Assembly: GCA_024516035.1 (NCBI GenBank)
Contig: CM044962.1
Coordinates: 8,555,095 to 8,619,094, forward strand
Direction: 5' to 3'
From: Bactericera cockerelli
Taxonomy: Eukaryota > Arthropoda > Insecta > Hemiptera > Triozidae
Length of the DNA stretch: 64,000 nucleotides
Below the pieces are notes generated by a model. It was not told the origin of the DNA. It searched no databases and worked only from the letters and a program-made list of their open reading frames with translations. A program made the translations under genes and the position numbers. Of this stretch, positions 1 through 10,984 are shown piece by piece. Numbering within the stretch: the first letter of the stretch is position 1; the number at the start of each line of letters is the position of its first letter.

Positions 1-74
1 AGCTTACTGCTGGAATAATGGGGCTTAATAGTCCTAATCGGGCAGTATAAATAAGGCGATATTATTATTAATAT
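1..74 (+). repeat. SINE-a 3' tail
   Basis: The window opens inside a SINE-a copy. The stretch 'CTTACTGCTGGAATAATGGG' through 'GGGCAGTATAAATAAGGCGA' and an ATT-rich tail is the same 3' body seen complete at 11528-11735 and 26157-26372. The tRNA-like head lies outside the window. Confidence 0.85.
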
Positions 75-287
75 TTTATCTGTCTATACTTTTTCCAGTG
101 TTCACTACTCACATTAAATATTTTCTATGCGCGTATGATCGAGTGGACACACCGGACACCGTAGGTAATAACGTCTGGAAAATAAAAAATGTCCCTTTCA
201 ATCTCCAGAAATTTGAGTCTCTATTTTGACCTGTTAAAAAGTTAAAAATCCGTCCCGGGACTTTGTGTTCACTCTGTATACACTCAC

Positions 288-425
288 CTGCAGAATTTTC
301 TGCTGGTACAGGACATGCGCAAACCCGACCAGAAGGGAAATGACCAGGAGGAGAAAGATAACGAAACTGCGCAGCTTGTATTCGGACGGAGCCTTTGTCC
401 TCTTCAGTACGCGAGGTAGGTTCAT
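288..425 (-). CDS. Membrane-protein gene, coding exon 3 with transmembrane helix
   Basis: The exon has 46 codons between GCTTTCAG| and CTGCAG|GTGAGTG. A basic segment (KRTKAP...YKLR) comes before a helix of about 20 hydrophobic residues. By the positive-inside rule the N-terminal region would face the cytosol or nucleoplasm. Confidence 0.75.
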
Positions 426-1879
426 CTGAAAGCATTTTTTTAAATCGGTAGGTACCAAAAAGAAAATAAATAGTGAGGATTATAGTAATGTAAAAATAAG
501 GTGAATTCCAATAGAGAAACTACTGGAACAGAAGAAGGTAAAAAAAGGATGAGGATGATATAATATAAATAACAGGGTTTTTGGCGTTTTCAACTTCTCA
601 TTATACTTCTTTTTTTCATGATTTTTATTTACAGAGGAAACTTAACAATCAGAGTCCTTGCTCCTTCATTATACTTCACTCACCATAATTTTCTCGTTGA
701 GTAGCGACGAAATGGAATTGAAACTAGCGACACTGGCGCTGGGCGATCTATCAAGCGGCTTAATAACTTCTTCGCGTAGCGGCATGACAGACTTCTTCCT
801 GGCGTTACGCACAGGGACTTTGTTGAGTGGCGTAGCGGCTTCCAGATCAGAGTTCCGTCGACTAGGGTGTTCATCGTCTTCGGAGACGGCACCGTCGCTG
901 AACGTATCGGAGGTTTCGTAGCCATCACCGCGACGCACGCGCTCTGGTGTCAACTGAAACGAGTTTTTCAAGAGTTAATAAAATGGAGAATGATAATTGA
1001 AACTTGAATGGTCCGTAGAGTAAGTTGGGAAGACAGAAAATGCCATTTTCATCATTGACAAATGCACATACATTAAAAATCTTGTGATAGGCTCAGAAAA
1101 TAGAAAAAGCAACATAAATAACAAACGAAATTTCATAATAATCATGTAAAAGATAGATAGTTATTATCTACTTATTCATAGGACCCAAAACTCACTAGCG
1201 CCTCTTCCACTGAATCGTCATCTTCCTCCTGGCCTTGACTTTCTGACCGCCTTGGCATCCGATGTCCTGCCAGGTACCCTCCTCCCTCAAGGCCACCGAT
1301 TCCGAAAATCGCCGAACTTCTCTGCGGGGGGACCAGGCAATTGACTTTCCTCTGGGGGCCGGCGAAAGTTTCCGCTCGCCGTCGGGTGGAATCCAATCTA
1401 GGAGTTCCAGGCGGTTTGAGAAACACTGGCGATCCGTGAGTTTCGGAAGGTGGCTGGAATCTAATCTGAGCTTTCAAACCATTAGGGTTTTCTGGCGTGT
1501 TCGATGAGTGGGTAGTTGCGGAGATCACTTTGTCCTCCACGATTTCTTTTGGCTTCTGCTGATTGGAACTTTCAGGTTGTACAGTAGAGACTGTTGGTGT
1601 GATTCCACCAAAAGAAACTCTGTTGTTCTTGGGCGATTTCGGGATTTCCGGTTCGCGATTCTGTCTAGAGCTTTGTGGCGATTTAGGAATCTCCAAACCA
1701 CGATTCCAATCCATTGTGGGAACGAGTAGTCTGCCGTCTGTTTTGAGATATTCAGAACTTCTTGTATTGATTTCTGTTGATTTACCTGGTGCTGATTGGA
1801 GTTCGTCAGCAGTTTCGGGTTCTGAATCATCGTCGATCATGTGAACAATGATATTGGGGTCTAATGCGCGTTTGTCCAT
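288..1879 (-). CDS. Single-pass membrane protein, N-terminal part (3 exons, runs off left edge)
   Basis: I do not recognise the family. Exons in transcript order are 1879-1196 (228 codons), 953-684 (90 codons) and 425-288 (46 codons), all phase 0. Each donor is GTGAGT, and the two acceptors are TTTCAG-type. The ATG at 1879 has an in-frame TGA 9 nt upstream with no acceptor between, so it is taken as the true start. Residues 1-318 are rich in Ser, Pro, Glu and Asp, with a repeated 'EIPKSP' motif (two copies) and an acidic run 'QEEDDDSVEEA', so this part is probably disordered and phosphorylated. Exon 3 holds basic residues and then one hydrophobic helix, 'FVIFLLLVISLLVGFAHVLY', about residues 339-358. 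Inner nuclear membrane or ER proteins such as LAP1/Torip or SUN proteins have this layout, but no diagnostic domain is visible. The C terminus lies beyond base 1. Confidence 0.75.
684..953 (-). CDS. Membrane-protein gene, coding exon 2
   Basis: The exon has 90 codons between GTTTCAG| and ATG|GTGAGTG. It contains RR/RK basic patches and acidic-Ser stretches such as 'GAVSEDDEHPSRRNSD', which look like kinase-target sequence. No known domain is visible. Confidence 0.75.
1196..1879 (-). CDS. Membrane-protein gene, coding exon 1
   Basis: This exon encodes 228 codons from ATG 1879 and ends at the donor A|GTGAGT. It is Ser/Pro/Asn-rich and acidic near its end. The open frame contrasts with the stop-rich flanks. 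Confidence 0.75.
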
Positions 1880-3189
1880 GACGAGTCAATTCGCAGTTGC
1901 GTTTCAAGTGCTTGCTGATTTTGGACGCTGATTTGAATATGAAGTCTGGTTTGATGCTGTTTTTCTTCTTCTTTGAACTGCTGACCTTCTGCATTGATTT
2001 TAAAGTGAATGCTGACTTTATTGATGGTTGTATTCAAGTATGTAGTTAAATTTAATGTTTCATCGTCAATAGAGGAGTGGAGTTAAATTTCTTTTGTAAA
2101 TCAGTTTCTATGTTCAGAAAATGCTTGTTAATTTTACGTAATAATGGAGCTCAATTAATTGTTTTGTATTGTATGGAGTTTTCTTTGCTTATACTATTCT
2201 TCAGTATAGATAAACATTGGATTTCATTTATATCAGGATAAAGTTGGTACAGTAGACCTTCTAGCCTCAGGTTTTACTTCCACATAAATGTTTCAATACA
2301 ACGGTTCAAGTACCCAGTTCCTAATGTTTGTGTGATTAAGTACTGATTAGAATTAAAGAGCTTCATTCATATGCAATTATGCACTATACAATACATGATT
2401 CTCAGATTTTTGAGCCAAATTACCACACAAAACATCTGCAGTTTCTTAGGTCTTCCCTTTGTTTTAGTTCCGTTTATTATTTGAATTTATTTCTTTTGAT
2501 GAAATTTATTAATACAAGTTATATGCACTTAGACGTCTGTATTTCACAAGTGGATATTTGAATTCAATACTGATAGATTGTTGTGTCTTTTTTTTCCTTT
2601 TAGGCACTTTAAAATTTATTGTATGGTCGTTCGTGCCGATCCTCTCAAGGTCTAGATAAGGTGAAGGAGGTTGATACTTCTCAGAAAAGTCTTAAGTGAG
2701 TCCACTTCGCTGGTAGAGTGATTAGAGAAAAGATATGTCAATTTACAGGGTTAAAGAGGACCTTTTGACATTTATTTATTTTCGTTTCTTAATTTTACTC
2801 TCAATGCGCACTAGCAGAGTATCGGCATTTCGTAGTCGTAAGATCGCAAATTTGGGGCATGGCCGTACGCGCCGGGCAGCTCAGTTTAGAAATCACGAAA
2901 GGTTCATTATAATAACTGTTAGAACGTTTCAGAGACTCCTATTCATATCATAATGGCTTTTTCTAATAAAAGTGAAAAAAGAACAATCGTTTTATATGAT
3001 AATAGTGCGGCGGGAGAAGCGAGTAGAGCCACAAAGCATATTTAATAGAGTGATATAAACTGACAATTTTATCAATAATAAAATCAAACATAATCTACTA
3101 TCAAAATACACAATACTTTCTATTTATCAAGAAATCCCTTCAATCTCACAGTCTGCGAATTTAAATTTAAATTCAAACAAAGTAGGTAT

Positions 3190-3190
<1 letters not shown>
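1880..3190. other. Upstream region, no recognised feature
   Basis: This is AT-rich sequence upstream of the minus-strand gene. Only short chance ORFs are present, and I see no convincing promoter motif or repeat. The gene's 5' UTR and promoter are presumably here. Confidence 0.5.
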
Positions 3191-3195
<5 letters not shown>

Positions 3196-3224
<29 letters not shown>

Positions 3225-3345
3225 CTTATGTAAATTTAAATCTTAACACAGTAATGTAAATTTAAACCAAATAAATCTTATGTAAATTTAAATCTTAACA
3301 CAGTAATGTAAATTTAAACAACATAAATCTTATGTAAATTTAATA
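3196..3345. repeat. Poly-A tract plus ~52-bp tandem repeat
   Basis: A run of about 25 A is followed by just over two copies of a unit containing 'TATGTAAATTTAAATCTTAA' and 'CACAGTAATGTAAATTTAAA'. Confidence 0.8.
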
Positions 3346-3659
3346 ATTTTAATTTGCAACGTAATCACTCTCGATCTCACTTCGCTGAACCACTGATCTC
3401 ATGCGCCACAGTCAGCTGTCTGAGGAGAAGCAGAATTCGCTGATAGGTCAAGTTGGTGCTTCCTACCGACTTGGTAGGGTAAACAAGACGTATTATACAA
3501 CAGTAATTGTACATTCTTACTGTTCGATAGTGTTGACTCAGTTCTCCCGGTAAATGACAACAACAATCATTGAAAGAATAATAACCCTTTAAAGGTACAT
3601 ACTGCAAAGACAAAACTTTTAATAAATCCGTTTGATGACTGAGCTGGGCTCTCATTCAT

Positions 3660-3890
3660 TGAAGATTTATTTATTTTATTTATTTATTTTATTTATTTAT
3701 TTACACTTGATTTTTTTTATACAAAACAATGAACAAAATATTAACAGAGATGAATAAAAAAAATTGACAATATTTACAAAAAAAAAAATATAGAAAAAAA
3801 ATATTTCAACTTAAATGTACAGTTGTCTTGTAATCCGGGGCGAAGTTAATGCCTTAGGCATTCTTTGCCACTTAACCCTGGGAGAATAAA
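3660..3890 (-). repeat. Degenerate SINE-like remnant
   Basis: A (TTTA)n start leads to 'GAAGTTAATGCCTTAGGCAT' and 'CCACTTAACCCT', which resembles the reversed body of SINE-h/SINE-c. It is strongly diverged. The rest of 3346-4257 holds nothing I recognise. Confidence 0.4.
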
Positions 3891-4257
3891 TTATATGATG
3901 AGAATATTCTTACAATTTTTGTGAAATAAAAATATAAACCTCATATAATTCAATTTGTCTTGCTTGCTGGGGGACGTTAAACTATTGAAACGAATAAATT
4001 TTTGGCTCTACTTATCACGCTCGATCCGTTCAGCCTTATGGAAATTGGATACTAACTAGGTATAGCCCTAAAGTATAAGTTGAGATAGCACTGCTGTCAC
4101 AATCACAGAACTGAAAAGTCAGTTAAAGAAATAAACTGAAGAGAAAGAAGTAATAAAATATGTATTCATGGAATTATCATTATTAATTATTATCTGACCT
4201 GGTTGCAGGGTTTTCAGTGAAACCCTTCTTACAATTAACACTGCGACATTATAAGAT

Positions 4258-4513
4258 CTATTGTGACCAGTTGATTCTATTTGGTTTTAGCGTCCTGATT
4301 TGAGATAGATAGTCGGGGGATTTACGCTCCATGCGCTGGGAATCGTACCAGCTCCCCACATTAACCTCACCCAGCCTGGGTAGGGCCGGAAATGCCAGCC
4401 TCACGTGTTTGAAGGGAACAGAATTTTCTTCGAAAAGTCTGTACCAACCGGGAATCGAACTCGGAATCTCTGGACTACTTGCAGTAGTCGCAACCATTAC
4501 TCCACGGAAGGTT
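4258..4513 (-). repeat. SINE-g copy
   Basis: Read on the minus strand it begins 'CCTTCCGTGGAGTAATGGTT', has a box B-like 'GAGTTCGATTCC', and continues into a body shared with 9540-9805 ('CACGTGAGGCTGGCA', 'CCCAGGCTGG'). Confidence 0.8.
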
Positions 4514-4803
4514 GCTAAATTTATGGACAGAGTAAGAGAAAATGACAACCCCTAACAGTCAGATATAGATAGATAGATCGGCACACATATAATATTTCAG
4601 TTTTGTTAAAAAATAAAATGAAAAAAAAAAAAAAAATATTGCAGGGAAATATTGCAGACTTGGCAACAATGTAATCACGACAAGTTCTACTATAATAATA
4701 ATAATAATGATAAATAAGTTAACCGTTTGGTCTTGGAGGAACAGAGGTGACCTCATGCGAATCGGTTCAGCCCAGCTGATGGGCGAATTCCATGGGTGGA
4801 TTT

Positions 4804-5165
4804 AGTATGCGCCAAAACTCAGATCAAATTAGAGTAGAACCAGGCAAATTCGAACAATAAAAGTAGTATGGGCCAAAACTCAGATCCTATTAGAGTAGAA
4901 CCAGGCAAATTCGAACAATGAAAGTAGTATGGTCCAAACTCAGAACCTATGAGAGTGAAACCAGGCAAATTCGAACAATGAAAGTAGTATGGACCAAAAC
5001 TCAGAACCTATTAGAGTAGAACTAGGCAAATTCGAACAATGAAAGTAGTGTGGGCCAAAACTCAGATCCTATTAGAGTAGAACCAGGCAAATTCGAAGGA
5101 TGAAAGTAGTACGGGCCAAAACTAAGAACTGGTAGGAGTAAAACCAGGCGAATTCCAAGGATGAA
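4804..5165. repeat. Minisatellite, ~60-bp unit, about 6 copies
   Basis: The unit is recognisable by 'GGGCCAAAACTCAGATCCTA' followed by 'AGAACCAGGCAAATTCGAAC'. Copies start near 4804, 4864, 4925, 4984, 5044 and 5105, with point differences that grow toward the right end. Confidence 0.9.
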
Positions 5166-6110
5166 CGTTATGTGATTATTCGATGGAAACTCTCAAACCA
5201 GCCAGGAATTTGTATGATTTTTTACTACAGTAGATTTTGAGTTTATTTAGTTATACGAGGGGGGACCCAAAAGTAACGGGAATTAGGTGCTGGGGGGAAC
5301 ACGGAGGGGGGGGTTCGGGTTCTGCATTGATTATTTTCCAAGCGGGCACTCTTACAAGTAAGTGTGCAAAGTTCATTTGCTGTGAGTGCATTCGTTCGTC
5401 CGTGAGAATTTTTCTAGTGAAACGACTTTTTCCGTCTCGGCGAAAACGTGAAATGGCTTCAAGAACGGACAAAAGCATTGAACAAATCGACACACTTGTC
5501 CGTGAAGACCTTGCCGAACCATCGATCAACTTTATGAAATGTCTGGATAGTCATGGAGTTCAATTCAGAGGATTTTAACTGAAGATTTGATCATGGAGAG
5601 GATTGCAGCCAAATTTGTTCCTCGCCGTCTCTCCGACGATCAAAATAAGGAGCGTCGCGACTTCAGGCCTGTCTGGAGCTGCAAAATCAGTTGAATGAAG
5701 ACCCAGATTTTTTTCTCAAGGTTATAACTGGCGATGAATCATAGTGCTATGGCTATGACCCCGAAATTTTTACAGCCGCTCGTTTCTCTCCGCACTCAGC
5801 CATTTCACGTTGCCACTTCACGTTTTCGCCGAAACGGAAAAAGTCGTTTCACTAGAAAAATTCTCACGGACGAACGAATGCACTCACAACAAATGAACTT
5901 TGCACACTTACTTGTAAGAGCGCCCGCTTGGAAAATAATCAATGGAGAACCCGATCCCCTCCTCCGTGTTCCCCCCACCACCTAATTCCCGTTACTTTTG
6001 AGTCCCCCCTCGTATAAATATAATTTAAATAAATAAAATCAAAATCTACTGTAGTAAAAAACCATACAAATTTTTAGCTGGTTTGAGATTTTCCATCGAA
6101 TGGAGGGTAA
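5165..6110. repeat. Inverted repeat surrounding the mariner element
   Basis: About 85 bp on each side outside the mariner ends are reverse complements: 'TTTACTACAGTAGATTTTGA' at about 5220 against 'TCAAAATCTACTGTAGTAAA' at about 6038, extending outward to the 'ATTCGATGG' and 'CCATCGAAT' stretches. The palindrome is therefore wider than the transposon. Confidence 0.75.
5252..6016 (+). mobile_element. Non-autonomous mariner element with ~200-bp terminal inverted repeats
   Basis: The ends read TA-CGAGGGGGGACCCAAAAGTA and, on the right, its reverse complement followed by TA, which is a typical TA target duplication. The terminal repeats are unusually long (about 5252-5455 and 5818-6016). Between them lies a wrecked transposase. 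A start beginning 'MASRTDKSIEQID' near 5453 reaches a stop at 5576. Further on, a segment reading FFLKVITGDES keeps the first catalytic Asp region of mariner (TGDE). An in-frame TAG follows immediately, where the family normally has Trp. The central and C-terminal catalytic parts are missing. The element is dead but could once have been moved in trans. Confidence 0.85.
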
Positions 6111-6134
6111 AACTCCCGTCTCGAATGACCTCTG

Positions 6135-6225
6135 ATATGTTAGCAAGACATTTCTCCGTGCATGCGGGACTCGAACCACCGACCTCCAGTTTACGATACC
6201 GCTGCTTGATGGATCGATCCACTGA
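6135..6225 (-). repeat. SINE-b head variant
   Basis: The minus strand reads 'CTGGAGGTCGGTGGTTCGAG' TCCC, the SINE-b T-arm/box B region. It is preceded by a diverged A-box region and lacks the usual SINE-b body. Confidence 0.6.
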
Positions 6226-6715
6226 GGTGGGTAAGAATCATTGATAACTCTCTGTTGCATAAAAAGGTTAACCAGTCCACATTATCATAAGAAATACCTA
6301 CCCATCAAGCAACATGAGGTTTATCTGCCTGGCGAATTAGCAACTCCCATTGAACAGCTATACTGTCCTTTCACAAAAGTATAAAACACATACACATAAC
6401 GTTTTACCCTCACGATATACTCAAACTAACCTCACACAGCCTGGATTGGGCAGCATCACGAGGGTGCGAATTTGAATGGTCACCCACAAACTTCAGTATA
6501 ATGTGACGAGTACTACTATATTCTGGCTGGGGGACGTTAAACTGGTAAAAGACTAGTGTATTGCTAGAGGACTGTAAACAGAGAACAGAATAGTCAACCC
6601 TAACAAGCCAGGCTAGTTTGCAGTATCCAGTGTCCCAAGGGTTTAATGTCTTTTAAAGAAAAAGCCAAAGTTCTTACGATTGTTGATCACGCATAGAAAT
6701 AAGTACACCTACCTA

Positions 6716-6848
6716 AGGGCAAAATTAATAGACAAAATATTCTGAAGTCATGACTTAGCACTGGTTTTTACCCCTCTAAGACAGTACGCAAATCAAATGT
6801 CGAGACTTAGCGCCACAGAGGTATTACAAAAACGTTTATTAATTTCGC
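6716..6848 (-). mobile_element. Harbinger-like MITE copy 1
   Basis: The copy is bounded by 'AGGGCAAAATTAATAGAC' and 'TATTAATTTCGCCCT'. It belongs to the family with TIR GGGCGGAATTAATAGAC and internal 'TTGTAATACCTCTGTGG' also seen at 11066, 23797 and 31428. Confidence 0.8.
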
Positions 6849-6911
6849 CCTAGTGTATGTATAATTATGTATATGTATAATGCATATACATAATATTATG
6901 CGTAGCTTAAA

Positions 6912-7031
6912 GGACGTTTTTGTAATACCTCTGTGGCCCTAAGTCACGAATTGCGTACTGTGTAAGATAGGGAAAACCGGCGCTTAGCAATGACTTGAGA
7001 TATAAAATTTGTCTATTAATTTCGCCCTCAG
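6912..7031 (+). mobile_element. Harbinger-like MITE copy 2, inverted relative to copy 1
   Basis: This copy reads in the opposite direction from the one at 6716-6848, across a 60-bp AT-rich spacer. The pair therefore forms an inverted repeat of about 315 bp. The left terminus is degraded ('AAAGGACG'). Confidence 0.75.
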
Positions 7032-7647
7032 AGTCTTAAGACGAGACAACTTTTCAAATAAAGTTACCTGGAGACTAACACTCCCCCGGCTGTAGCCATG
7101 CTACAACAACAAGAATATTAAATATGCCATCAACGTTGCGTATATTTTCTTCTTTCATGAAGAATATATAGTACTTATTAGCCATGGCATGTGTTCTGAA
7201 TAACCATATCAATATCATAAGGTCGTGTGGGATTAGGTTGGAGACTATCGTCTTATTTTTATCTCACTAATTATTATTATTATTAGTAACTATTTGTATC
7301 TCGCAAATCTTGCCACTAACTGCTTTATTTGTTCACAATATTAAGATCTATTACCTACGTCACACACATACCGTTGAGCTCTGAAGGTAATGTGACAAGT
7401 GAACTCTTTGATATATTTTTTTTTTCTTTTTAATTTAGGTTGAACGTCCCTTTCAACGGTTTGGTCATATCACGATGGGGTTTTACCCTCCGTTTCCTAC
7501 AAACTCAAACACTAGGTACTCAAATTTACCTCACCCAGCCTGAGTGCGTCCGGGAATAGCCAGCATCTCGAGGTTTTTTGAGATTTTGAATCGGTGGATT
7601 TTTTTTAGGTTGATTAGGTGACTAATACCGATACCGGTGTGATTTTG

Positions 7648-7953
7648 TCACCATGGCCGAGTGGATAGATCAGTCTTCTTGTGCACTGGTGTGACCCGGG
7701 TTCGAAAACAGGCTGGTTAGAAAATTTCTACCCTGCACTTTGAAGGGTTGCGTGGAGGAGATTGCCATAGGCAATAACCCCGCCCTTTAGGTAGGACATA
7801 TGTTTTTATATATTTTTCTATTCTCTTTCATTTTTATTGTATTATATTGTTTCCATTTTTTTCATTGTTAATATAATTATTTGTATTGTACCTACATATG
7901 TCCAATTGTCCATATACATATCTAATAAAGTGTTGAATAATAATAATAATAAC
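7648..7953 (+). repeat. SINE-h copy with tRNA-like head
   Basis: It starts 'ACCATGGCCGAGTGGATAGA' (box A) and has box B 'GGGTTCGAAAAC'. The SINE-h body 'GAGATTGCCATAGGCAATAA' 'CCCCGCCCTTTAG' follows, and then AATAAAG and a (TAA)n tail. This is the only copy here whose tRNA-like head can be seen. Confidence 0.85.
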
Positions 7954-8318
7954 TTATGTTTTGTGCTTGTAAAGCAAACTGAGATTCGAATTGTTGAACC
8001 TACAACAATTGTTAATTGTTGAACTAAGCAAACACGAGTTATGAGTGGACCGCGAACATGCAGAGCATCAGAAAAAAAATCTTCTGAATTTTTTTTTTAA
8101 AGGTACAATATTTAAATTCCCAATTTAGCATCTCAGGCCATTGTGGGATGGGAAGTTTGGGGATTTTTTTCGGGAAGGGATTAAGCAAAATGCTAGTTTT
8201 GCAACGCCAAGAAAAACAAAACGAGCGTGTATACTTACGCTAAACCTAGTTCGTATGTATTTTCTTTTGTTATTATTTTCTGTAACAAACAAAAAGAGGC
8301 GGTTGCACAATGTTTTAC

Positions 8319-8432
8319 CTGTTCCCCCGCATGGTTCTGTCGATAGTCATGCAGAGAATACGACCGGGGCCTGTTGTACAAATCCATGAGGTAGTTCACT
8401 TTACTGGAGGTCATCTTGATACTTTCATCCAT
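8319..8432 (-). CDS. Candidate coding exon (38 codons), parent gene unknown
   Basis: From an ATG at 8432 the minus strand encodes MDESIKMTSSKVNYLMDLYN and 18 more residues, ending GEQ|GTAAAAC at a usable donor in phase 0. A stop closes the frame just upstream, so the ATG may be a real start. Alternatively, an acceptor at TCAAG| before ATGACC, downstream of a poly-T tract, would let it be joined in phase to exon 12631-12449. It does not join in phase to the gene starting at 1879. The protein family is not recognised. Confidence 0.45.
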
Positions 8433-8499
8433 TTTGATTCGGTGATGGTACACGTTTTAGGAGAAAAAAAAAAAAATATTCTAAAAACGTTATTGGAAA

Positions 8500-9535
8500 T
8501 TTACTTGGATTTTGAAAAAAATTGAAAATATCTTTGAAAAAATAGGTGACGAATTCGTTTTTACTTTAGTTTTGATGATACCTAATTGAGAAAGTCACAT
8601 TTTCAATACCTAATAATTAGGTATAAAAAAAAACACAGGTGTCACATGCAGGTCACTTATGCTTATGTTTAGCTTTATGTTTACTGTAGTAAAATTTGGG
8701 AAAAAGTTATAATTTTTATTTCTTTTCTTTTTATTTGCCGAGAGTTTAGTCCCCTTATGCCAAAAGTTTTATTGCTTTGATGAATGTTTTGATATGTTCA
8801 CACACATAGGGATTCTGAGCCGGTATTCCAAAAACTCGGGAGTACCTCTTTTATTTGGAAACAATGAAAAGTTGATAATAATTGTTTGGACTAGGCACGG
8901 CCGGCGTTCAACAATTTCGGAGTTGAACTTCAAGATCTACCTGTCACATTTTTAACATGTTACCATTACTTTAAAAGATGATTCAACAAAACAAAAAGTT
9001 TACTTTAAATTTTTACCTACGTGTAGGTATTTCAATTAGATCTTTTTGAATTATTTGAACTCAAACGATATATTTTAAATTTCGTAAAATTTAATATGAT
9101 ATTGAAGGATAATTAAAAAGAAAAAAACACGGATTAATTTTCTGTAACCTTTTTGGTTTCGCACGCGTTTGTCCTTCTGTAGCTTCAAATGTTTAAAAAG
9201 AAACTTATTTATTGGTTAGTTTATTTGTTACAATCGAATGTCAAACTAATACGAGAAAAACTCACAAGGAAAAACACCTGGACGAAATTCACGAAATTCC
9301 TTATCAAAAAACACGACTATACTTTATTATCAATGTAGTTCTGACAATGGAAATAGATCACTTCTCAGGGAGACCTTTATCTCGAATTCCTCTCAGACGC
9401 TACAGGGTTCAAAGAGCGCACAAATAACAATATTTTCATTGTTAAGAGCATTATTTTTACCCCCCACGATAGAATATGCAAAATATGAGCCAGGTGTTAA
9501 TAAATAAAACTACATATTTTCATTATTAAGAGCAT
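8500..9535. other. Region without recognised features
   Basis: AT-rich sequence with short homopolymers. The 71-codon open frame near 9212-9427 has no splice context or familiar motif. Confidence 0.5.
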
Positions 9536-9539
9536 TATT

Positions 9540-9805
9540 ACCAGCCTCCGTGGCATAACGGTTGTGACTACTGCCCGTAGTCCAGAGATCTTGAGTTCGA
9601 TTTCCGGTTGGAGCAGACTTTTCGCACAGAAAATTCTGTTCCCTCCGAGCACGTGAGGCTGGCACTTCCGGCCCTACCCAGGCTGGATGGGGTTAATGTG
9701 GGTAGCTGGTACGATTCCCAGCGAATGGAGGGTAAAACCCCCGTCTTGACTATCTCAAGTCAGAACGTTAAAACCAAATACATAGAATCAATGGACATGA
9801 AAGGA
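9540..9805 (+). repeat. SINE-g copy
   Basis: Head 'CCTCCGTGGCATAACGGTTG', box B 'GAGTTCGATTTCC', then the body 'GAGCACGTGAGGCTGGCACT' and 'CCTACCCAGGCTGGATGGGG'. It is in the opposite direction to the copy at 4258. Confidence 0.85.
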
Positions 9806-10587
9806 GCCTAGACATTGGATCTGGGCGTCCATATAATCCTCTCACCACCGTGATTTAGGTATCTGGCCCTATTTAACGGACACTGAATTATTAATTATTA
9901 TTAGAACATTATTTTTATACCCATTCATGTCCTGTCCCCGTCATCAACGGATTCGCTCCTCTTTACCTGTATCTCCATCACTTCTAGATGATAAGGAGAG
10001 CTATTCCCGGCCCCACTCAGGGTTTGTAGGGTTAATTTGAACTGCAGGTTTGTGAGTTTCCAGTGAAAGGAGGGTATAACCCCCGTCGTGAAATGACCAT
10101 GCAGTTGATAGCAACGTTAAGCCAAGAAAAGCTCGTTCGTTTGAAGTCTATTACCTATCACAACTGAGTGACACTGTAATAATCTCTGACAGATAAGGGA
10201 ATACTTCAGTTACATGTCTGATTATTATAATCAAATTAATTAATAATTAAGTAGTGTTCGTACTGGTTAAATTAATTATAATTAATTCCAGTAGGTAGGT
10301 ACTTAATATAAATTTACACTTTATGAAGTCCGGGAGATAATATTATATAGTCTTATTAATAATTTTTATTCTTGAAATTTAAATTTCATTCTACTCTGGA
10401 AAATCTATTTTCATCATCAGTAATTTGTAAAAGTAATAATTACTCCATTCATATACAAATTATATACCTGTTTACCAAGCAATATTATTACAACTATTTG
10501 CCCGTAATACCGCCACTGGTCACTTCATGCGCATATCGAAGCAGCAATACTCATCTTTCCTCACGAGGTATACAAGTGGAGAGTTAT

Positions 10588-10727
10588 CCTATTTGTGTTA
10601 ATCACTTTCGTGATGTCGCAAATATTCAAAGTCGCTTCACTAAATCTACGCTGAATCCGGGGCTTGAACCACCGACCTCCAGGTTACAAGTCCGCCGCCT
10701 TATCGATCATGCTACTGAGGTCGGTGT
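10588..10727 (-). repeat. SINE-b copy
   Basis: On the minus strand: 'CGACCTCAGTAGCATGATCG', 'GGACTTGTAACCTGGAGGTC', box B 'GGTTCAAG', then 'ATTTAGTGAAGCGAC' and the tail 'TTAACACAAATA'. The head resembles tRNA-Thr(TGT). Confidence 0.85.
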
Positions 10728-10759
10728 ACAAGTGGATAGAGTAGAAAAATTCAGACCTT

Positions 10760-10830
10760 GCTGGGATTTGAACCTCGTTCACCTGCGTGCAAGTTGACTG
10801 CTCTACAATATTGGTCCAGTTGGTGTCTTT
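10760..10830 (-). repeat. tRNA-like SINE head, separate family
   Basis: The minus strand reads 'GTAGAGCAGTCAACTTGCAC' and then box B 'GAGGTTCAAATCCCAGC'. It lies directly beside the SINE-b copy and no body is recognisable. Confidence 0.5.
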
Positions 10831-10984
10831 AATTCTGACTATATAATTTGTCAGAGTAGAGTTTTCAATCAAATTCTGTACCTACTCCTACCTTCAAGGT
10901 ATTATTATCAAGCTTAGATTCTCTAAGCTCCAAGCGCTTTGAGATACGACAAAGAAAACGTTTTGGTTTACAAGAGAAAAAAGT

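Noticed and set aside
3377..3655. 92-codon minus-strand frame
   Set aside because: The frame is open but has no splice sites, no motif and Cys/Tyr-rich odd composition. Probably chance or an old repeat.
4804..5165. CRISPR-like array
   Set aside because: Direct tandem repeats without unique spacers, in a eukaryotic genome. It is a minisatellite. The same applies to 50290-51240.
9212..9427. 71-codon plus-strand frame
   Set aside because: Low support: no donor or acceptor and no familiar motif.
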